Source: Mucilaginibacter sp. UBA4741 (lineage in GTDB: Bacteria > Bacteroidota > Bacteroidia > Sphingobacteriales > Sphingobacteriaceae). Taken from it: 9,652 nucleotides of DNA. The stretch's first letter is position 1. Each line of letters opens with the position of its first letter. The notes beneath the pieces are model-generated. The model had not been told where the DNA came from. It made no database searches and saw only the letters and a list, made by a program, of their open reading frames with translations. Below are positions 1 to 5,921 of the stretch, piece by piece. A program made the position numbers and the translations under genes. The stretch is taken from NCBI GenBank assembly GCA_002403905.1, contig DHIR01000202.1, positions 1,307-10,958 of the forward strand, written 5' to 3'.

Positions 1-33
1 TACTAAACCCTTACAGCAATGACAAGTCTTTTT

Positions 34-720
34 TTACTTCCCGTTCAAATCCTGCAAGTGCCTTTTCTCCAGGGGTAAAGCCTTATATTTTTGGTAAGAG
101 TCGTTAATGTACATGGCTAAGGTTGGCCCATTATTATTCTTCACATAAGCATAGGTGGGGCGATAAATAGCCATGAAGTTTTGCAGCTCTATCCCTTTTA
201 ATGGTACAAGCGAGGCTACATAACGGGCTGTATAATATTTTTCAATATAACGTTCGCGTTCTTCGTTATCAAAGTAGCGTTTGATGCGGCGGGCATCCTT
301 ACCTTCTTTAGAGAACCAGGTACTTGGCGACATTACATACACCTTACTCTTTCTATATACGTCCGGGTATTCAACCCGTGGATCAAAAGTTCTTTTATTG
401 GTGGCATTAATATCAACCTGCATTAAAGCAACGCCTATCGACCTCAATTCGATAGTTAAAGGTCTGGCATTTATAATAAAAACACTATCAGATATATAGC
501 CCGGCGAGTCAAAAATGATCAGGTGGTTTAAATCGCTTTTTATCTCGAATCTACCGTTCTTATCGGCCAGCGCCACCTGCTTGTTGTTGGTATCATGAAC
601 AAAAACGTTGGCTAATCTATCATGGGTGCCGGCTTCAACTATTTCTCCTTTAATAACCCACTGCGCGTTGGCGGTGCAGGCTATCAGCAGTAATACAATA
701 ATTCCGATATAGCGTTTCAT
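34..720 (-). CDS. Exported protein with carboxypeptidase regulatory-like domain
   Basis: Predicted exported protein of 228 residues. I chose the second ATG (position 720) because the protein then opens with a signal sequence (MKRYIGIIVLLLIACTANAQ); the upstream ATG at 753 would place 11 polar residues before it. Residues about 20-105 read as a CarboxypepD_reg-like beta-sandwich (GEIVEAGTHDRLANVFV, ADKNGRFEI, and a buried strand IIFDSPGYISDSV), the domain common at the start of Bacteroidetes outer-membrane and surface proteins. The remaining 120 residues are charged, rich in Tyr and Arg, and match no catalytic motif I recognise. LIA-C15 fits a lipobox while ANA-Q20 fits signal peptidase I, so lipoprotein and periplasmic forms are both possible. 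It starts 65 bases after higA with no obvious promoter or terminator between them, so read-through from higBA is possible. Its function is unknown. Confidence 0.8.
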   Translation of the reverse strand: MKRYIGIIVLLLIACTANAQWVIKGEIVEAGTHDRLANVFVHDTNNKQVALADKNGRFEIKSDLNHLIIFDSPGYISDSVFIINARPLTIELRSIGVALMQVDINATNKRTFDPRVEYPDVYRKSKVYVMSPSTWFSKEGKDARRIKRYFDNEERERYIEKYYTARYVASLVPLKGIELQNFMAIYRPTYAYVKNNNGPTLAMYINDSYQKYKALPLEKRHLQDLNGK

Positions 721-785
721 AAGTGTAGTAATTATACAGTTAAAATTACTCAATTATAGTACCAATGTTTGAATAGTTATTTTAA

Positions 786-1076
786 TTAAACGTGCTCCAA
801 CTCTCTCGCTATATTTAGATCGTAGGTGGTTTGTAAGCCTATCCAATACTCGGCGCTTATATTTAATATTTTTTCTAGCCGTACGGCCATGCGAGCATTA
901 ATGTGGCGCTTGCCTTTAAATAGCTCGCTTAAATTGCCAGGCAGTAAACCTAGGCTTTTGGCAAGCTCGGTTTTTTTTAATCCTCTTTCTTCCACCTCCT
1001 CCAGCAAAAATCCGCCCGGGTGAAAGGCTATTGGTGTTCTTAATATCGTTCCGTCTTTATCAACTACATTTTCCAT
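786..1076 (-). CDS. higA: HigA-family antitoxin (XRE helix-turn-helix)
   Basis: Antitoxin of a type II toxin-antitoxin pair; it should neutralise the upstream RelE-fold toxin and repress the shared promoter. The 96 residues follow the HigA pattern: the entry motif FHPGGFLLEEVEERGLKKTELAK (residues about 18-40), an XRE helix-turn-helix at about 32-54 (TELAKSLGLLPGNLSELFKG), then KRHINARMAVRLEKIL and the closing AEYWIGLQTTYDL (residues 75-87) that is typical of the family. The start lies 8 bases after the higB stop, so the two are co-transcribed, and the toxin-first order is the usual one for HigBA. The full length is intact. Which DNA it binds is inferred from the duplicated inverted repeat in front of higB. 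Confidence 0.93.
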   Translation of the reverse strand: MENVVDKDGTILRTPIAFHPGGFLLEEVEERGLKKTELAKSLGLLPGNLSELFKGKRHINARMAVRLEKILNISAEYWIGLQTTYDLNIARELEHV

Positions 1077-1084
1077 AACGTTAT

Positions 1085-1402
1085 CTATTTTGCATAGTGA
1101 CTATTAAGTTCTTCTATCGCTATTATTTCAATTCGTTTGTTATTACCATCATTCTCAACCCTAAATATCAATCTAAAACCATCTTTAACACGGATAGAAT
1201 TTTTACCTTTTAAACTTCCTTTAAGCTGCTCGAAATGTAATGACTTGATCTGCCTTAAAGTATTAGTATCTGGCGATTGCTCTATCTGGATAACCCTTTT
1301 TATAAAAGCCAGTTCAATTTGATGGCCAAATTTGGGCCTGCCTAAACTTTGCCCGTTTGCATAAAGCGTTGCCAGGTAACCATCTTCTATAATAACCCGC
1401 AT
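1085..1402 (-). CDS. higB: RelE/HigB-type toxin
   Basis: Probable ribosome-dependent mRNA interferase of the RelE/ParE superfamily, 105 residues, and the first gene of the pair with higA. The ATG at 1402 gives MRVIIEDGYLATLYANG, a standard opening for this Bacteroidetes subfamily. An upstream ATG at 1447 would add 15 residues encoded by the promoter and operator, so I reject it. The core LHFEQLKGSLKGKNSIRV (residues 55-72) followed by DGFRLIFRVEND (74-85) is the RelE beta-sheet, with basic residues K61, R71 and R77 as candidate RNA-contact residues. The C-terminus EELNSHYAK replaces the DYH ending of classical HigB. It is not truncated. That it cleaves mRNA is inferred from the family; the antitoxin partner next door makes the pair assignment strong. 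Confidence 0.9.
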   Translation of the reverse strand: MRVIIEDGYLATLYANGQSLGRPKFGHQIELAFIKRVIQIEQSPDTNTLRQIKSLHFEQLKGSLKGKNSIRVKDGFRLIFRVENDGNNKRIEIIAIEELNSHYAK

Positions 1403-1412
1403 TGATATTTTG

Positions 1413-1458
1413 TTTACCAAATTTAGGTAAAAAAAATTATTTACCAAATTTTGATAAA
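1413..1458. promoter_or_regulatory. Two tandem operator-like inverted repeats for HigA
   Basis: Copy 1 at 1413-1431 is TTTACC-N7-GGTAAA with perfect arms. Copy 2 at 1440-1458 is TTTACC-N7-GATAAA with one arm mismatch. The copies share the 12-mer TTTACCAAATTT and lie 27 bases apart, start to start, about two and a half helical turns. Copy 1 covers the -7 box and copy 2 covers the -33 box of higBA, as expected for autorepression by HigA or the HigBA complex. The binding itself is inferred. Confidence 0.65.
1418..1448 (-). promoter_or_regulatory. higBA promoter (Bacteroidetes -33/-7)
   Basis: Read on the minus strand there is a TTTG at 1448-1445, a 19-base spacer, and TAAATTTG at 1425-1418. This matches the Bacteroidetes primary-sigma pattern TTTG-N19-TAnnTTTG exactly. 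Transcription would start roughly 5-8 bases further on, giving a leader of only about 10 bases before the higB ATG at 1402. Both promoter boxes lie inside the repeats described as operators. Confidence 0.75.
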
Positions 1459-1498
1459 TAATAAAGCTTCGCCAATATTAGTTGGCGAAGCTTTATTA
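1459..1498. terminator. Perfect 17-bp hairpin between M1 peptidase and higBA
   Basis: Bases 1459-1475 are the exact reverse complement of 1482-1498, with a 6-base loop, giving a 17-bp stem with ends rich in A and T (core GCTTCGCCAA). It lies between the peptidase terminator and the higBA promoter. On the minus strand it is followed by a T-rich but interrupted stretch. It probably stops read-through from the peptidase into the toxin gene, acting as a back-up terminator; a repeat element is an alternative. Confidence 0.5.
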
Positions 1499-1525
1499 CA
1501 TTAACTATTTTACAAATTGATCTCC

Positions 1526-1552
1526 AACAAAAAACCCGGCTAAACCGGGTTT
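1526..1552 (-). terminator. Rho-independent terminator of the M1 peptidase gene
   Basis: On the minus strand AAACCCGG (1552-1545), a 5-base loop and CCGGGTTT (1539-1532) form an 8-bp stem that runs straight into a T tract (1531-1526). It starts 6 bases after the peptidase stop codon. Confidence 0.88.
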
Positions 1553-1558
1553 CTGTTT

Positions 1559-3661
1559 TTATTTCTTCCAAACGTTGTTGGATGGATTATAATCCGGTAG
1601 CGTAGCATCAGGGTTATAAGTAACTGATTCTATCGCTTCGGTTGATGGGTATTTAAACGACCAGGTAACGTTACGCTCCCATACTTCGGCAGTGTAATTT
1701 ACACGCTCAACTTTACCGCTCACAAATTTAATATCCAGTACAATCGGCATAGCCATTTTCTCCAGGTTATCTAAAGTAATGATAGCACCTTTGGTTGGGT
1801 CGTTACCCGGATATTTAACATCGCGGACAGCAACATCTAAGCGCCATGTATTTTCAAACCAGCCTCTCCAGAACCATTGCAGGCTCTCGCCCGATGCATT
1901 TTCTATCGTACGGAAAAAGTCATCAGGTGACGGGTGCTTAAATGCCCAGCGGGCGATGTAGGTTTTAAACGCGAAATCAAAACGCTCGGGGCCTAATATC
2001 TGCTCGCGCAGTAAAACTAAGCCCGCGCTTGGTTTGCTGTATAATAAGGTACCGTTGTTAGTTTCTTTAAGGTTATCAGGATTGCTCAATATTGGCTCTA
2101 ATGTCGGCCTGGTAAAAGAGCCCCAGGTAGCTATTTGGCGCTCCGGGGTTGTAGCGCGGTAAAATTCGCCGTTTAATGAGTTTTTGGTTGATAATGTATT
2201 AAGGAAAGTATTAAAACCTTCGTCCATCCAGCCGTACAAACGCTCGTTTGATCCTACGATCATCGGGAACCAGGTATGGCCAAACTCATGATCGGTTACG
2301 CCCCAGCCGCCGCCTAAGCTGCAAAACACAATGCCGGGATACTCCATACCGCCTGCTTTACCGGCAACGCTGGTAGCATTAGGGTAAGGAAACTCAAACC
2401 ATTTTTTAGAGTTATACTCGATTGATCCTTTAATAAACTCTGTACTACGGCTCCATTGACCGCCGCCTGCAAGGCTGCTTTCAATTGGATAGGCTGATAT
2501 AGCCATGGTTTTTTTACCACTTGGGAAATTCATTTTAGCGGCATCAACAATAAATGATGCCGAAGCGCCCCATGAAGCATCACGCGCGTTTTTTATCTGG
2601 AAGTGCCAGGTCAGTTCTTTTTTTCCTGCGGGACGGGAAGCCGGGTTGGTAACTTCATCTGCCGTGCGGATCATTACCGTTTTATCGCTTTGCGCGGCGT
2701 GTGCCCAACGTTTAAGTTGTTCGGGGGTATATACGTCTTTTGGGTTCAATAAGTCGCCAGAGCAAACTACAATGTCTTTAGCGGGAGCGGTTATGTTGAT
2801 ATCAAAATCGCCATACTCTAAGTAGAATTCGCTCTCGCCGGTATAAGGCAATGTGTTCCAACCTTGCAGATCATCATACACGCACATACGTGGGTACCAT
2901 TGCGCTACCTGGAAGATCTTTCCATTTTTAGACTGGCCCTTTTCTGTACCCTGTAAAATAATACCCATACGGTCTGATCCATAATCAGGCGATACAAATG
3001 AATATTCTATTTTCAGTTTCAATTGTCCGCCACCGGCAGCCAGCTGGCTTGGCAAAAACACCTGCATACGGGTATCATTAATCATGAACCTTGCATCAAC
3101 AGCGGCAGTGGTTTTACCCTTAACAACGCTCAATACTTTAACAGATTTTATTTTGTAACCGGCATCAAATACCTGGCCCTGGCCCCAGTTACGGCTGCGT
3201 GGGTTACCGGTATTATCCAGCGGTACTTGTTTTACACCTCTCGAATCTTGCTTGAATAAATTCTGATCTAACTGCATCCATAAAAAACCCAGTTTTTGCG
3301 GGCTGTTATTGGTATAGGTTAAAATCTCTGTACCAACAACCTCGTTAGCATCCTCATGCAAGGTTGCGTTTAGCTGATAGTCGGCACGGTTTTGCCAGTA
3401 TTTAGGGCCGGGTTGGCCATCGGCGGCGCGCACATCATTACCATTTTTGGTATAGAAAGATGGTTTCCAGGTTTCGTGGTAATCATACTTGGTTGGCGGG
3501 GCATTAGGATCAATAACCTCGACAGCACGGCCGGCACGAGTTGGTTGTGCAACAGCAGGTGTACCCGCCTGTGTCCTGATTGGTGGGGTAGTTTGTGCAT
3601 TAGCGGTGCCCAAACCTGCGCAAAAAGCCAGCATTAAACCGGCGGTAATGTTAAATTTCAT
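1559..3661 (-). CDS. M1-family zinc metallopeptidase, exported
   Basis: Secreted aminopeptidase-type enzyme of 700 residues that should remove N-terminal amino acids from peptides in the periplasm. A signal peptide ends near ANA-Q23. The catalytic signature is complete: exopeptidase motif GGMEY at 437-441, zinc motif HEFGH at 458-462 and the third zinc ligand E481 in WMDEG, with the 18-residue spacing of M1 enzymes. Y541 in LLYSKPSAG is a candidate for the transition-state tyrosine. GGMEY in place of GAMEN is seen in the Bacteroidetes and leukotriene-hydrolase-like branches. There is no C-terminal type IX sorting domain and no membrane segment after the signal. The ATG at 3661 puts the signal peptide at the very start. 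A weak promoter-like pair (TTTG at 3727-3724, TATTTTTA at 3701-3694, 22-base spacer) lies upstream. It stands alone as a single-gene unit with its own terminator. The natural substrate is unknown. Confidence 0.93.
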   Translation of the reverse strand: MKFNITAGLMLAFCAGLGTANAQTTPPIRTQAGTPAVAQPTRAGRAVEVIDPNAPPTKYDYHETWKPSFYTKNGNDVRAADGQPGPKYWQNRADYQLNATLHEDANEVVGTEILTYTNNSPQKLGFLWMQLDQNLFKQDSRGVKQVPLDNTGNPRSRNWGQGQVFDAGYKIKSVKVLSVVKGKTTAAVDARFMINDTRMQVFLPSQLAAGGGQLKLKIEYSFVSPDYGSDRMGIILQGTEKGQSKNGKIFQVAQWYPRMCVYDDLQGWNTLPYTGESEFYLEYGDFDINITAPAKDIVVCSGDLLNPKDVYTPEQLKRWAHAAQSDKTVMIRTADEVTNPASRPAGKKELTWHFQIKNARDASWGASASFIVDAAKMNFPSGKKTMAISAYPIESSLAGGGQWSRSTEFIKGSIEYNSKKWFEFPYPNATSVAGKAGGMEYPGIVFCSLGGGWGVTDHEFGHTWFPMIVGSNERLYGWMDEGFNTFLNTLSTKNSLNGEFYRATTPERQIATWGSFTRPTLEPILSNPDNLKETNNGTLLYSKPSAGLVLLREQILGPERFDFAFKTYIARWAFKHPSPDDFFRTIENASGESLQWFWRGWFENTWRLDVAVRDVKYPGNDPTKGAIITLDNLEKMAMPIVLDIKFVSGKVERVNYTAEVWERNVTWSFKYPSTEAIESVTYNPDATLPDYNPSNNVWKK

Positions 3662-3738
3662 TCAGTTAAATTTTAATTTGAAGCGTAAAAATATAAAAAT
3701 AAGCGCACAGAATTGTACGTAAGCAAATTATTACAACA

Positions 3739-3857
3739 CCGTAGAGACGCAATACTTTGCGTCTCATAACGAATGCCGTCATAGAGACCAAAAAACATCC
3801 TGCACGGAGACGCGGTCAACATCTTGCACGGAGACGCAAAGTATTGCGTCTCTACGG
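3739..3857. repeat. Composite palindromic repeat (GAGACGC family)
   Basis: A 119-base block in the spacer between arsC-like and M1 genes. The outer arms 3739-3765 and 3831-3857 are perfect 27-base inverted copies. Each arm is itself a hairpin: GAGACGCAA-TACT-TTGCGTCTC. Between them lie two direct copies of AACATCYTGCACGGAGACGC (3794-3813 and 3818-3837, one mismatch). The block ends one base before the stop codon of the reductase gene, so its transcript would fold directly after the stop. The architecture resembles REP/BIME or MITE-derived repeats; there is no open reading frame inside and no clear target duplication. Confidence 0.85.
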
Positions 3858-3858
3858 A

Positions 3859-4206
3859 TTATTTACCAAAATGCTGCTTGTAAACCGCTTCATCAAACCC
3901 GAAAAATAAGAAGCCGCCATCTTCAATAACGGGTCTTTTTATCATGCTGGTTTTATGTTGTAGTAATTGCAAGGCATCTGCTTTGGTTTTGATGCTCTCT
4001 TTGGTCGCAGGGTCCAATTGTTTCCAGGTAAGGCCTGCTTTGTTCATGAATTTTTCGTAACCGGCTTTGGTGTCCCACTCCTGTAGTTTCTCCGGGCTTA
4101 TGCCTAATTTTTTAAAATCGTGAAACTCATAAATAACCTGGTTGGCCTTAAACCAGTCTAGCGCTTTTTTAACTGTATTGCAATTGGTGATACCGTAAAC
4201 TTTCAT
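3859..4206 (-). CDS. ArsC/Spx-family reductase (YffB-like)
   Basis: Thioredoxin-fold protein of 115 residues in the ArsC/Spx/YffB superfamily, cytoplasmic, probably a glutathione- or thiol-linked reductase of unknown substrate. The opening KVYGITNCNTVKKALDWFK places a single cysteine at C9 (CNTVKKA) on the active-site loop. The middle FMNKAGLTWKQL (residues 53-64) and the end IKRPVIEDGGFLFFGF (89-104, with R91-P92) are family signatures. The length equals the family norm. C9 is not part of a CxxC pair, which argues against Spx-like disulfide sensing and for YffB-like proteins. Arsenate reduction is not implied: no ars genes are nearby. It starts 30 bases after the small DUF2683-like gene and is probably the last gene of the pth operon; the GAGACGC repeat starts just after its stop. 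Confidence 0.88.
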   Translation of the reverse strand: MKVYGITNCNTVKKALDWFKANQVIYEFHDFKKLGISPEKLQEWDTKAGYEKFMNKAGLTWKQLDPATKESIKTKADALQLLQHKTSMIKRPVIEDGGFLFFGFDEAVYKQHFGK

Positions 4207-4236
4207 GGGGTAAAATTTAATTTTTATATCTCTATA

Positions 4237-4434
4237 CTATTTTAAGTTCAAACTGTTCCGGACATTATTTGGATCGATCTCCATATAATTACCGTTTTTC
4301 TCTGCTGTCTTTACCATTGCTATAAATTCGGGATCATAAGGATCCATCTCTACATTAATTTTCATGGCTTTAGCTAATGCCTTTAAAGCAATCACCTGCT
4401 CTTTATTTTGAGGATGCATGATTAATGTTTTCAT
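4237..4434 (-). CDS. Small DUF2683-like protein (antitoxin type), no toxin partner
   Basis: Protein of 65 residues opening with MKTLIMHPQNKEQVIALKALAKAM, which resembles the short DUF2683 proteins that Bacteroidetes usually encode directly before a RelE/ParE toxin. In those the first half forms a strand and a helix, and the second half (here DPYDPEFIAMVKTAEKNGNY, residues 37-56) wraps the toxin. The start lies 4 bases after the pth stop, so it is translationally close-coupled to pth. The following gene is a thioredoxin-fold reductase, not a toxin, so the usual partner is missing. The C-terminus (DPNNVRNSLNLK) does not look like the KTEDLW ending I associate with paired members. The family call rests on recall of the N-terminal pattern. 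It may be a relic or have a different job. Confidence 0.62.
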   Translation of the reverse strand: MKTLIMHPQNKEQVIALKALAKAMKINVEMDPYDPEFIAMVKTAEKNGNYMEIDPNNVRNSLNLK

Positions 4435-4438
4435 GAAT

Positions 4439-4999
4439 TTATTTATTAAACTTAGTCATCGTCAGCTCCGTCCCTATCGCGGCAAAGCTTTTTATTATTT
4501 CTATTGATTTGTCTATCAGGGCAGGTAGTTCGGGTTGTTCATCAGCATCAAATCCGCTTAAAACGTAATCAACCTGGTGGCCTTTGGGGTAGTTATCGCT
4601 AACGCCAAAACGCAGGCGGGCGTATTCGTTATTGCCTAAAGTAGCTTCAATATGTTTTAAGCCATTATGGCCGGCGGCGCTGCCTTTGGGCTTTAGGCGC
4701 AGGGTACCTAATGGCAACGCAATATCATCAACCAATACCAACACATTTTCTACCGGGATCTTTAGCTCCTTCATCCAGTGGTTAAGGGCCTTACCGCTAA
4801 GGTTCATGTAAGTGGTTGGTTTTATTAAATGCAGGGTGCGGCCCTTGTGGGTTACTTCGGTATAGTAAGCCAGGCGCATGTTATGAAACTTTGCTCCCTC
4901 CTGCTTTGCCATTTCATCCAATATCATAAACCCAATATTATGCCTTGTATCAGCATACTCGGGGCCAATATTACCTAAACCAACTACCAGATATTTCAT
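4439..4999 (-). CDS. pth: Peptidyl-tRNA hydrolase
   Basis: Releases tRNA from prematurely dropped peptidyl-tRNA by cleaving the ester bond; cytoplasmic and usually essential. The 186-residue form starting at the ATG at 4999 opens directly with MKYLVVGLGN, as Pth proteins do. Catalytic and binding residues are present: N10, H20 in TRHNIGF, N66 in TYMNLSG, D91-D92 in LVDDIALPLG, and N112 in GSAAGHNGLKHI. GLGNIG in place of GLGNPG is a mild variant. An in-frame ATG at 5071 would add 24 residues (MSPYFSKYFKKAK...) unlike any Pth domain; it is preceded by a G-run that mimics a ribosome site but belongs to a C5/G5 repeat, so I do not favour it. It is followed after 4 bases by the DUF2683-like gene, which suggests an operon with the reductase. 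The rplY terminator lies upstream, so pth probably has its own promoter, which I could not find. Confidence 0.95.
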   Translation of the reverse strand: MKYLVVGLGNIGPEYADTRHNIGFMILDEMAKQEGAKFHNMRLAYYTEVTHKGRTLHLIKPTTYMNLSGKALNHWMKELKIPVENVLVLVDDIALPLGTLRLKPKGSAAGHNGLKHIEATLGNNEYARLRFGVSDNYPKGHQVDYVLSGFDADEQPELPALIDKSIEIIKSFAAIGTELTMTKFNK

Positions 5000-5073
5000 A
5001 CTATTACTAACAGGCACCGGTTTTATAGCCGGTTTAGCCTTTTTAAAATACTTACTAAAATAGGGACTCATAC

Positions 5074-5097
5074 ACCCCCCAACCCCCTAAAGGGGGA
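5074..5097. repeat. C5/G5 repeat, left copy
   Basis: Reads ACCCCCC-AA-CCCCC-TAAA-GGGGGA on the plus strand; the inner CCCCC-TAAA-GGGGG forms a tight hairpin. It is an inverted copy of the block at 5173-5195 and lies directly upstream of the long-form pth ATG. Confidence 0.8.
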
Positions 5098-5129
5098 GCT
5101 GATTAACTGCGAATATATCAACATTAAAC

Positions 5130-5162
5130 AAAAAAAGCGACTGGCTTACACCAATCGCTTTT
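5130..5162 (-). terminator. Rho-independent terminator of rplY
   Basis: On the minus strand AAAAGCGATTGG (5162-5151), a 6-base loop and CCAGTCGCTTTT (5144-5133) make a 12-bp stem with one G-U pair, leading into an unbroken T run to 5130. It lies about 35 bases after the rplY stop and separates prs-rplY from pth. Confidence 0.88.
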
Positions 5163-5172
5163 AATTTCTATT

Positions 5173-5195
5173 CCCCCTTCAGGGGGTTAGGGGGT
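5173..5195. repeat. C5/G5 repeat, right copy
   Basis: Reads CCCCC-TTCA-GGGGG-TTA-GGGGG-T on the plus strand, an inverted near-copy of 5074-5097. It abuts the rplY stop codon, so the rplY transcript runs through it before the true terminator. Confidence 0.8.
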
Positions 5196-5783
5196 TTATT
5201 TTTTACCACCAGCTGCTGCTTCTTGCTCAGCCTGACGTAATGCCCGCGAGGTTGTTACAGAAATAATAGTATCTTCTTTGCTGTTTAAGATAGTAAGGTT
5301 AGGGAAACTTAACTCAGAAACCTTAACAGATTTACCAACTTCTAACTCGGCAATGCTAACATCAATAAAGTCTAAATGATCTTTAGGCAATGCTTTGATG
5401 TTTAGTTTACGTAATTTTTGAACCAGTTTACCACCTCCTTTAACACCCGGAGAAGTACCTGTTAAACGTACAGGGATCTGGATAGCGATAGGTTTCTTTT
5501 GATCCAATAATAAAAAGTCTACGTGGATGATCTGCTCAGTTAATGGATGGAACTGCAAATCTTTAATAATAGCTTGTGATTTAACACCAGCAATGTCAAG
5601 GTCGATGAAATGAACAACCGGAGTATAAACTACGGGTTTCAAATCAGCTGCGGACACCGAAAAGTGGGTTTGTGTTGCACCACCGTAAAGCACTGCCGGT
5701 ACCAAAGCCTGGTAACGCAGCTCTTTCGCGTCTCTTTTCCCTACGTTCTCTCTTGGAGAACCGCTAATAGCAATTGATTTCAT
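5196..5783 (-). CDS. rplY: 50S ribosomal protein L25/general stress protein Ctc
   Basis: Two-domain L25 (TL5/CTC type) of 195 residues that binds 5S rRNA in the large subunit. The N-terminal L25 domain spans about residues 1-90: RENVGKRDAKELRYQ (11-25), VPAVLYGG (28-35) and the RNA-binding closing strand HPLTEQIIHVDF (79-90). The C-terminal beta domain spans about 97-180, with TSPGVKGGGKLVQKLRKLNIKAL and DFIDVSIAELEVGKSVKVSEL. A short Ala/Glu/Lys-rich tail ends in AAAGGKK. The length is normal for the long form. It follows prs by 138 bases, the order prs-rplY-pth being common in Bacteroidetes. Its leader holds a small hairpin (5813-5829) and a group of GGTC/CCATGG palindromes. The stop touches a C5/G5 repeat, with the terminator behind it. 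Confidence 0.95.
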   Translation of the reverse strand: MKSIAISGSPRENVGKRDAKELRYQALVPAVLYGGATQTHFSVSAADLKPVVYTPVVHFIDLDIAGVKSQAIIKDLQFHPLTEQIIHVDFLLLDQKKPIAIQIPVRLTGTSPGVKGGGKLVQKLRKLNIKALPKDHLDFIDVSIAELEVGKSVKVSELSFPNLTILNSKEDTIISVTTSRALRQAEQEAAAGGKK

Positions 5784-5812
5784 TTTTAATTATTTATTAT
5801 TTATTTGTTAAG

Positions 5813-5829
5813 CCTTACATCGCGTAAGG
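5813..5829. promoter_or_regulatory. Short hairpin in the rplY leader
   Basis: CCTTAC (5813-5818), 5-base loop, GTAAGG (5824-5829): a perfect 6-bp stem 30 bases before the rplY start. It could be a ribosomal-protein leader element, but the stem is too short for that to be more than a suggestion. Confidence 0.35.
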
Positions 5830-5840
5830 ATATTTTGAAA

Positions 5841-5920
5841 AGTCCATGGTCAATAGACCATAGAATTTTTTTTTTTACTTTTTATAAGACCATGGACTAT
5901 CGACCATCGTCTATGGACCA
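5841..5920. repeat. Cluster of GGTC/CCATGG palindromic repeats between prs and rplY
   Basis: Contains AGTCCATGGTC (5841-5851) and its perfect inverted copy GACCATGGACT (5888-5898), plus the related half-sites GACCATAG (5856-5863) and GTCTATGGACCA (5909-5920). On the minus strand, CTATGGTC-TATT-GACCATGG (5863-5844) also forms a local 8-bp hairpin with one wobble pair, followed by ACTTTTC, so it may end the prs transcript. An 11-base T homopolymer (5866-5876) lies between the copies. Confidence 0.75.
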
Positions 5921-5921
5921 A

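Noticed and set aside
1403..1447. Longer higB start at 1447
   Set aside because: The 15 added residues are encoded by the promoter and operator repeats and do not resemble the toxin family opening; the start at 1402 does.
2505..2825. Plus-strand open frame of 106 codons
   Set aside because: It lies fully inside the M1 peptidase gene on the other strand and its translation has no family features; a shadow frame.
3859..4206. Arsenate resistance function
   Set aside because: No arsenic regulator, pump or methyltransferase nearby; the sequence fits the YffB-like branch and the gene sits with pth.
5000..5071. Longer pth start at 5071
   Set aside because: The 24 extra residues are unlike Pth; the apparent ribosome site is part of a C5/G5 repeat; the 4999 start gives the standard MKYLVVGLGN opening.
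5074..5195. G-quadruplex
   Set aside because: Each strand has only two adjacent long G-runs in one copy, with the other copy inverted, so four neighbouring runs on one strand do not occur.
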